NCBI GenBank assembly: GCA_944354085.1
Contig: CALVPW010000038.1
Coordinates: forward strand, 1 to 7,815
Origin: an uncultured Clostridia bacterium
GTDB taxonomy: Bacteria > Bacillota > Clostridia > Christensenellales > Borkfalkiaceae
Length of the DNA: 7,815 nt
Direction of reading: 5' to 3'
Position numbers and translations under genes: made by a program. Positions 5,217-7,815 of this stretch are shown one piece after another. The notes beneath the pieces were generated by a model. The model had not been told where the DNA came from and did not search any database. It saw only the letters and a list, made by a program, of their open reading frames with translations. Numbering within the stretch: the first letter of the stretch is position 1; each line of letters begins with the position of its first letter.

Positions 5217-5822
5217 TTACGCCTGCGCGTCGGGCGCGGCGGGGGGCAGAGGCTTTTGTTTGTGGTCGAGGAAGGCGGGCACGCCTTTCTTGCGCATTTT
5301 TGCAACGAACAGATAGAGGGGGATGCCCAGCCCGTACACCAAAACGGCTTCGGTGAGCAGCAAGGATGCGAAGTTCGTCCAATAGGCGAGCGGGACGGTC
5401 GCTCCCGCCGAGGTATCGTTGCACAAGAACACGATGACGAGCGGGATGACAAAGGCGTTCCAAAGGACGGGGAAGAGCCCGCCCAAGCCCACTTTGAGCG
5501 CGACGGCGCATTTTCCTTCGTACTTGCGGAAGAGATATCCGATCAGGAAGGTGCAAAGGGATGCCGCGAGCGTCGCCAGCGAGCCGATGAACACGTCGTA
5601 GATCAAAAAGGGCGAGGCGAGGTTGGAGAGCATGCATCCCACATACAGCGCGGGGACGGCTTCGGGGAAAAAGAGGGGCAGCACGGTGAGCGCCTCGCCC
5701 GGGCGGATCTGAAAGATGCCTTGATAGGCGACGGGCATAAAGGCGTAGGTGAGCGCCACGTACAGCGCGGCGATCACGCCTGCGCGGCACAGGCGCTTGG
5801 TGGTGAAAAAGTGTTTGGACAT
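5217..5822 (-). CDS. queT: QueT-family queuosine precursor transporter (ECF S component)
   Basis: This 201-aa membrane protein has about six hydrophobic segments (roughly 11-33, 45-65, 70-96, 108-135, 145-162, 163-175) and short basic ends. The block IFQIRPGEALTVLPLFFPEAVPALYVGCMLSN (36-67) is typical of QueT (DUF988). QueT proteins bind a precursor of queuosine such as preQ1 and work with the shared ECF energising module (EcfA, EcfA', EcfT), which is not in this window. The leader carries a preQ1-I riboswitch, which agrees independently with the assignment. ATG 5822 has GAGG (5833-5830) 7 nt upstream. The proline/alanine-rich tail (PLPPAAPDAQA) is an add-on. It is a single-gene unit between its own promoter and terminator. 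Confidence 0.93.
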   Translation of the reverse strand: MSKHFFTTKRLCRAGVIAALYVALTYAFMPVAYQGIFQIRPGEALTVLPLFFPEAVPALYVGCMLSNLASPFLIYDVFIGSLATLAASLCTFLIGYLFRKYEGKCAVALKVGLGGLFPVLWNAFVIPLVIVFLCNDTSAGATVPLAYWTNFASLLLTEAVLVYGLGIPLYLFVAKMRKKGVPAFLDHKQKPLPPAAPDAQA

Positions 5823-5829
5823 GAAAAAA

Positions 5830-5871
5830 CCTCGGTTTTTTTATTCGGAAGTGTTGACCGAAAACCTTCCG
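5830..5871 (-). promoter_or_regulatory. preQ1-I riboswitch controlling queT
   Basis: Read on the minus strand: P1 CGGAAG (5871-5866) pairs with CTTCCG (5851-5846); the loop contains TCGGT (5861-5857), which can pair with ACCGA (5836-5832) after an A-rich tail AATAAAAAA, giving the H-type pseudoknot of preQ1-I. Loop CAACAC resembles CUACAC of the Bacillus subtilis aptamer. The 3' strand of P2 overlaps the GAGG ribosome site by two bases, so ligand binding should block translation. The predicted transcript begins only about 4 nt before P1. Confidence 0.87.
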
Positions 5872-5881
5872 TGCGAGGGGT

Positions 5882-5910
5882 ATTGTAGCATGTTTTCGCG
5901 TTCACGTCAA
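5882..5910 (-). promoter_or_regulatory. Sigma-A promoter of queT
   Basis: On the minus strand: TTGACG (5910-5905, 5/6), 17-nt spacer, TACAAT (5887-5882, 5/6). It begins 6 nt after the stop of the DUF378 gene. Confidence 0.88.
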
Positions 5911-5916
5911 GCAAAA

Positions 5917-6126
5917 TCAGCGCAGGGTGCGGGTGGGGCGGAAGACGGCGAGCCAAAAAAGAAGCCACAGCGCCGAGACGCCCGCAAGCGTGAGCGCGGC
6001 GCGGTAGGCGACCGCGTTCTTGAAGGTGAGAACGGCGACGAGGTCAAACCCCGTCAGCGCCCACGCGGCGGCGGACACGCCGAACAGGATGAGGCATGCG
6101 CAGCAAAACAGAGTGGTGAACTTCAT
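5917..6126 (-). CDS. DUF378-like small membrane protein
   Basis: The 69-aa protein has two membrane helices (about 5-31 and 41-61) and ends in a basic tail FRPTRTLR. The pattern W-LTGFDLVAVL...YRAALTLAGVSALWLL resembles the DUF378 family (B. subtilis YuzA type), whose members are 60-80 aa, have two helices and have no known function. ATG 6126 is chosen for length and for MKF leading directly into the first helix, but there is no Shine-Dalgarno before it or before the next upstream in-frame ATG (6159). A promoter ending 6 nt before the ATG suggests a leaderless message. The gene lies between the transporter terminator and the queT promoter and has no terminator of its own, so read-through into queT is likely. 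Confidence 0.7.
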   Translation of the reverse strand: MKFTTLFCCACLILFGVSAAAWALTGFDLVAVLTFKNAVAYRAALTLAGVSALWLLFWLAVFRPTRTLR

Positions 6127-6132
6127 GCATGC

Positions 6133-6162
6133 AGTATGCGCAGGATGCGCTGCGATCATCAA
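6133..6162 (-). promoter_or_regulatory. Possible promoter placing the start site at the DUF378 ATG
   Basis: Minus strand TTGATG (6162-6157, 4/6), 18-nt spacer, CATACT (6138-6133, 4/6). The ATG begins 7 nt after the -10 box. The match is moderate. Confidence 0.4.
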
Positions 6163-6195
6163 AAACGAAAAAACCGCCGCCCGAACGGGCGGCGG
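6162..6195 (-). terminator. Intrinsic terminator of the GltS-type gene
   Basis: Minus strand CCGCCGCCC (6195-6187) pairs with GGGCGGCGG (6182-6174) around a GTTC loop, followed by TTTTTT and, after CG, a further TTTTT. It lies 36 nt after the transporter stop. Confidence 0.93.
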
Positions 6196-6230
6196 CATCG
6201 AACGGATACTGTTTGGATGCCGTGCGGCGA

Positions 6231-7712
6231 TCAGCTTTCGGGCGGGGTCTCGTCGCTTTCCGTCTCCGAAGGCGCGCCGTCCTCCGCGCCTTCGGCGGCG
6301 CGTTTGGAGAAGTACTTTTTGAAGATGCTCCTGCGGAAGAGCAGGATATTCAAAACGACGAAGCATACGCCCACGATGATGCAAGTGATGAGCGCCGTCA
6401 TGTTGCTGTTTGCCGCCCACGGCGCAAGGAACATGAGCGGGAAGCCGAACACGATGGCGGGCAGCGTCTGATACACCAGATTTTCGCTGGCGGGCGTGCG
6501 GTAGCTGCCGTCGACCTCGCGCAGCAAGATCATGCCCGTGCTCGCCGTGCCCGTGAGCATCCCGAAAAAGGCGAGGAACTGCTCGTGACGGTAGGCGGGG
6601 AAGAGCTTTTTGCAGACGAAATTGACGTAGAAGAAGGTGAGGAAGGTCCCCGCGAGCGCCAGCAGCACGAGCACGCCCCAATAGGTCGCGAGCAAGGGGA
6701 GCTGGATGGCGGCGACGCCCGCCACGATCATGAGGTCGAACGCGAACCCGCTGATGCGGTCCATCATATAATTGTTGACGATGCGCTTTGTGACGATCTT
6801 CTTCTCGTACATCTTATTGAGGACGGCTTTTGCGGGCACGGTCAGCAAAACGCCGACAAGGAAGTTGAACCCGAACAGCGTATCCGAGAGGGAGGGCAGC
6901 AGCAGCGAGAGCCCGTACATGATGCCGAAGGAGAGGGCATAGATCCCCAGAACGATCGCCCACTGCACGGTCATCTTATCGACGGAGGAGACGGCGGGGA
7001 TCTCGTTCTCGTCCTCGTAATCGGCGAGGGTGGAACGGCGGTAGGAGGTATCGATGGTGATCTTTCCCTTCCTGCGCATCACGTTGATATAGATGACGCC
7101 GCCGATGCACGCGACCAAAAAGCCGAGCGCCGCCACGGTCAGCCCGAAATTGGCGCCTCCCACAAAGCCGTGTTCGTTCTCATAGATCTTGCCGTAGTTG
7201 AGCGCCTGTCCCGTGCCCTGCCCGAACCCGAACGCAAGCAGGATCCCCGCGGCGGAGATCATGCCGTCCGTGCCGATCGCCCACACCGCGACGATGGTGA
7301 TGATGAGCCCCGCGAACGCCTGGATCAGGTATCCGTTCACCGTGGTCACGCCCGAATCGAACACTTCGACGGCGCGTTTTTTGGTGAACTTTTTCTTGGA
7401 GCTGCGCATGCCCGAGGCGATGAACCCGATGCCGAGGCAGTGATAGGTCACGAGTTCGAGCACCTGCATGCCCGTCATCGATCCGTCCGTCCCGTCGCCG
7501 AAGGCGGCGAGATTGAACAGATAGTCGCCCGCCGCGTAATATACGATCGTCGAGACGACGAGCAGCAGCAGCCCGCCCAGCACCGAGACGGGGATGAGCG
7601 TCTTTTTGAGCGCGGGGATGAATTGTTTTAAGGCGGCGGCGACGAGCATGCTCAAAAGCAGCGCCGCAAACACCATGATGAGCGTCCATACGCTCAGCTC
7701 CGAAAAACTCAT
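6231..7712 (-). CDS. GltS-type sodium/glutamate symporter family protein
   Basis: The 493-aa protein has about ten to twelve hydrophobic segments in two halves, separated by a charged cytoplasmic part (213-247, MRRKGKITID...YEDENEIP). Each half holds a glycine-rich segment at the place of the GltS re-entrant loops: FGFGQGTGQAL (161-171) and GMLTGTASTGM (384-394). This fits the inverted-repeat fold of the GltS (ESS) family, which imports glutamate with sodium. It is longer than the usual 400 aa, partly through the central loop and an acidic C-terminal tail (472-493, rich in E, D, S, P), so its substrate may differ. ATG 7712 is preceded by AAGGAG (7725-7720) 7 nt upstream. Its start is 1 nt from the stop of the upstream gene (TGA-T-ATG), so the two are translationally coupled. 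Confidence 0.8.
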   Translation of the reverse strand: MSFSELSVWTLIMVFAALLLSMLVAAALKQFIPALKKTLIPVSVLGGLLLLVVSTIVYYAAGDYLFNLAAFGDGTDGSMTGMQVLELVTYHCLGIGFIASGMRSSKKKFTKKRAVEVFDSGVTTVNGYLIQAFAGLIITIVAVWAIGTDGMISAAGILLAFGFGQGTGQALNYGKIYENEHGFVGGANFGLTVAALGFLVACIGGVIYINVMRRKGKITIDTSYRRSTLADYEDENEIPAVSSVDKMTVQWAIVLGIYALSFGIMYGLSLLLPSLSDTLFGFNFLVGVLLTVPAKAVLNKMYEKKIVTKRIVNNYMMDRISGFAFDLMIVAGVAAIQLPLLATYWGVLVLLALAGTFLTFFYVNFVCKKLFPAYRHEQFLAFFGMLTGTASTGMILLREVDGSYRTPASENLVYQTLPAIVFGFPLMFLAPWAANSNMTALITCIIVGVCFVVLNILLFRRSIFKKYFSKRAAEGAEDGAPSETESDETPPES

Positions 7713-7713
7713 A

Positions 7714-7815
7714 TCACAACTCCTTGTTTTGCGTTTCCTGTTCGCGGGCGCGCTTCACGCCTTCGAATACGTGGACGTATTTTACAGAACAAAAGCGTTC
7801 GTCGCCCTTCACCTG
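7714..7815 (-). CDS. C-terminal fragment of an unidentified protein (cut by window edge)
   Basis: The last 33 codons and the stop of a minus-strand gene enter from the right edge: VKGDERFCSVKYVHVF followed by EGVKRAREQETQNKEL. The charged, hydrophilic tail shows a cytosolic C-terminus; there is too little to name a family. The frame is supported by the absence of stops up to the edge, by the transporter ribosome site lying inside its last codons, and by the 1-nt gap to the transporter start, which points to a shared operon. Its identity would help decide what the transporter carries. Confidence 0.65.
   Translation of the reverse strand, partial: QVKGDERFCSVKYVHVFEGVKRAREQETQNKEL

Noticed and set aside
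6129..7631. 500-aa + strand ORF opposite the GltS-type gene
   Set aside because: Its low-complexity D/E/H/R/G-rich composition is typical of antisense reading of a hydrophobic GC-rich gene.

Overview
The window looks like chromosomal DNA from a GC-rich Clostridia-type Firmicute. The support is indirect: a Gram-positive-style 5S rRNA, strong Shine-Dalgarno sites, consensus sigma-A promoters, intrinsic terminators with U-tracts, and Firmicute families (DUF4250, QueT with a preQ1-I riboswitch, DUF378). The genus cannot be fixed from the sequence. Most long open frames opposite the real genes are by-products of high GC.

Left part (1-2135): the tail of an rRNA operon on the + strand, with the 23S-5S spacer containing two hairpins, then 5S rRNA and two tandem terminators. 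The distal terminator region carries a 22-nt segment almost exactly antisense to the middle of the 5S. Next is a monocistronic + strand gene fusing an N-terminal GNAT acetyltransferase to a nucleoside-phosphorylase-like domain. It converges, through a bidirectional terminator, on a minus-strand MarR-family regulator with a perfect consensus promoter.

Middle (2200-3799): divergent from marR is a + strand cluster of DUF4250 small protein, 67-aa unknown protein and YjjG-type HAD phosphatase. Between its first two genes lie two perfect, inverted DnaA boxes (TTATCCACA) plus two weaker ones. After the HAD gene come a strong hairpin and about 240 bp of palindromic dispersed repeats: two copies in one orientation facing two related copies in the other.

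Right part (3800-7815), all minus strand. The order of transcription is: end of an unidentified gene, GltS-type transporter, terminator, DUF378 membrane protein, preQ1-I riboswitch with queT, terminator, and a membrane-anchored Ntn-type linear amide C-N hydrolase with its own perfect promoter and a folded mRNA leader. Apart from the first pair, these genes appear to be separate transcription units.

I see no phage, transposase, CRISPR or defence genes. The items most worth a second look are the DnaA-box cluster, the 5S antisense segment, the GNAT-phosphorylase fusion, the buried nucleophile of the amide hydrolase, and the opposed repeat array.
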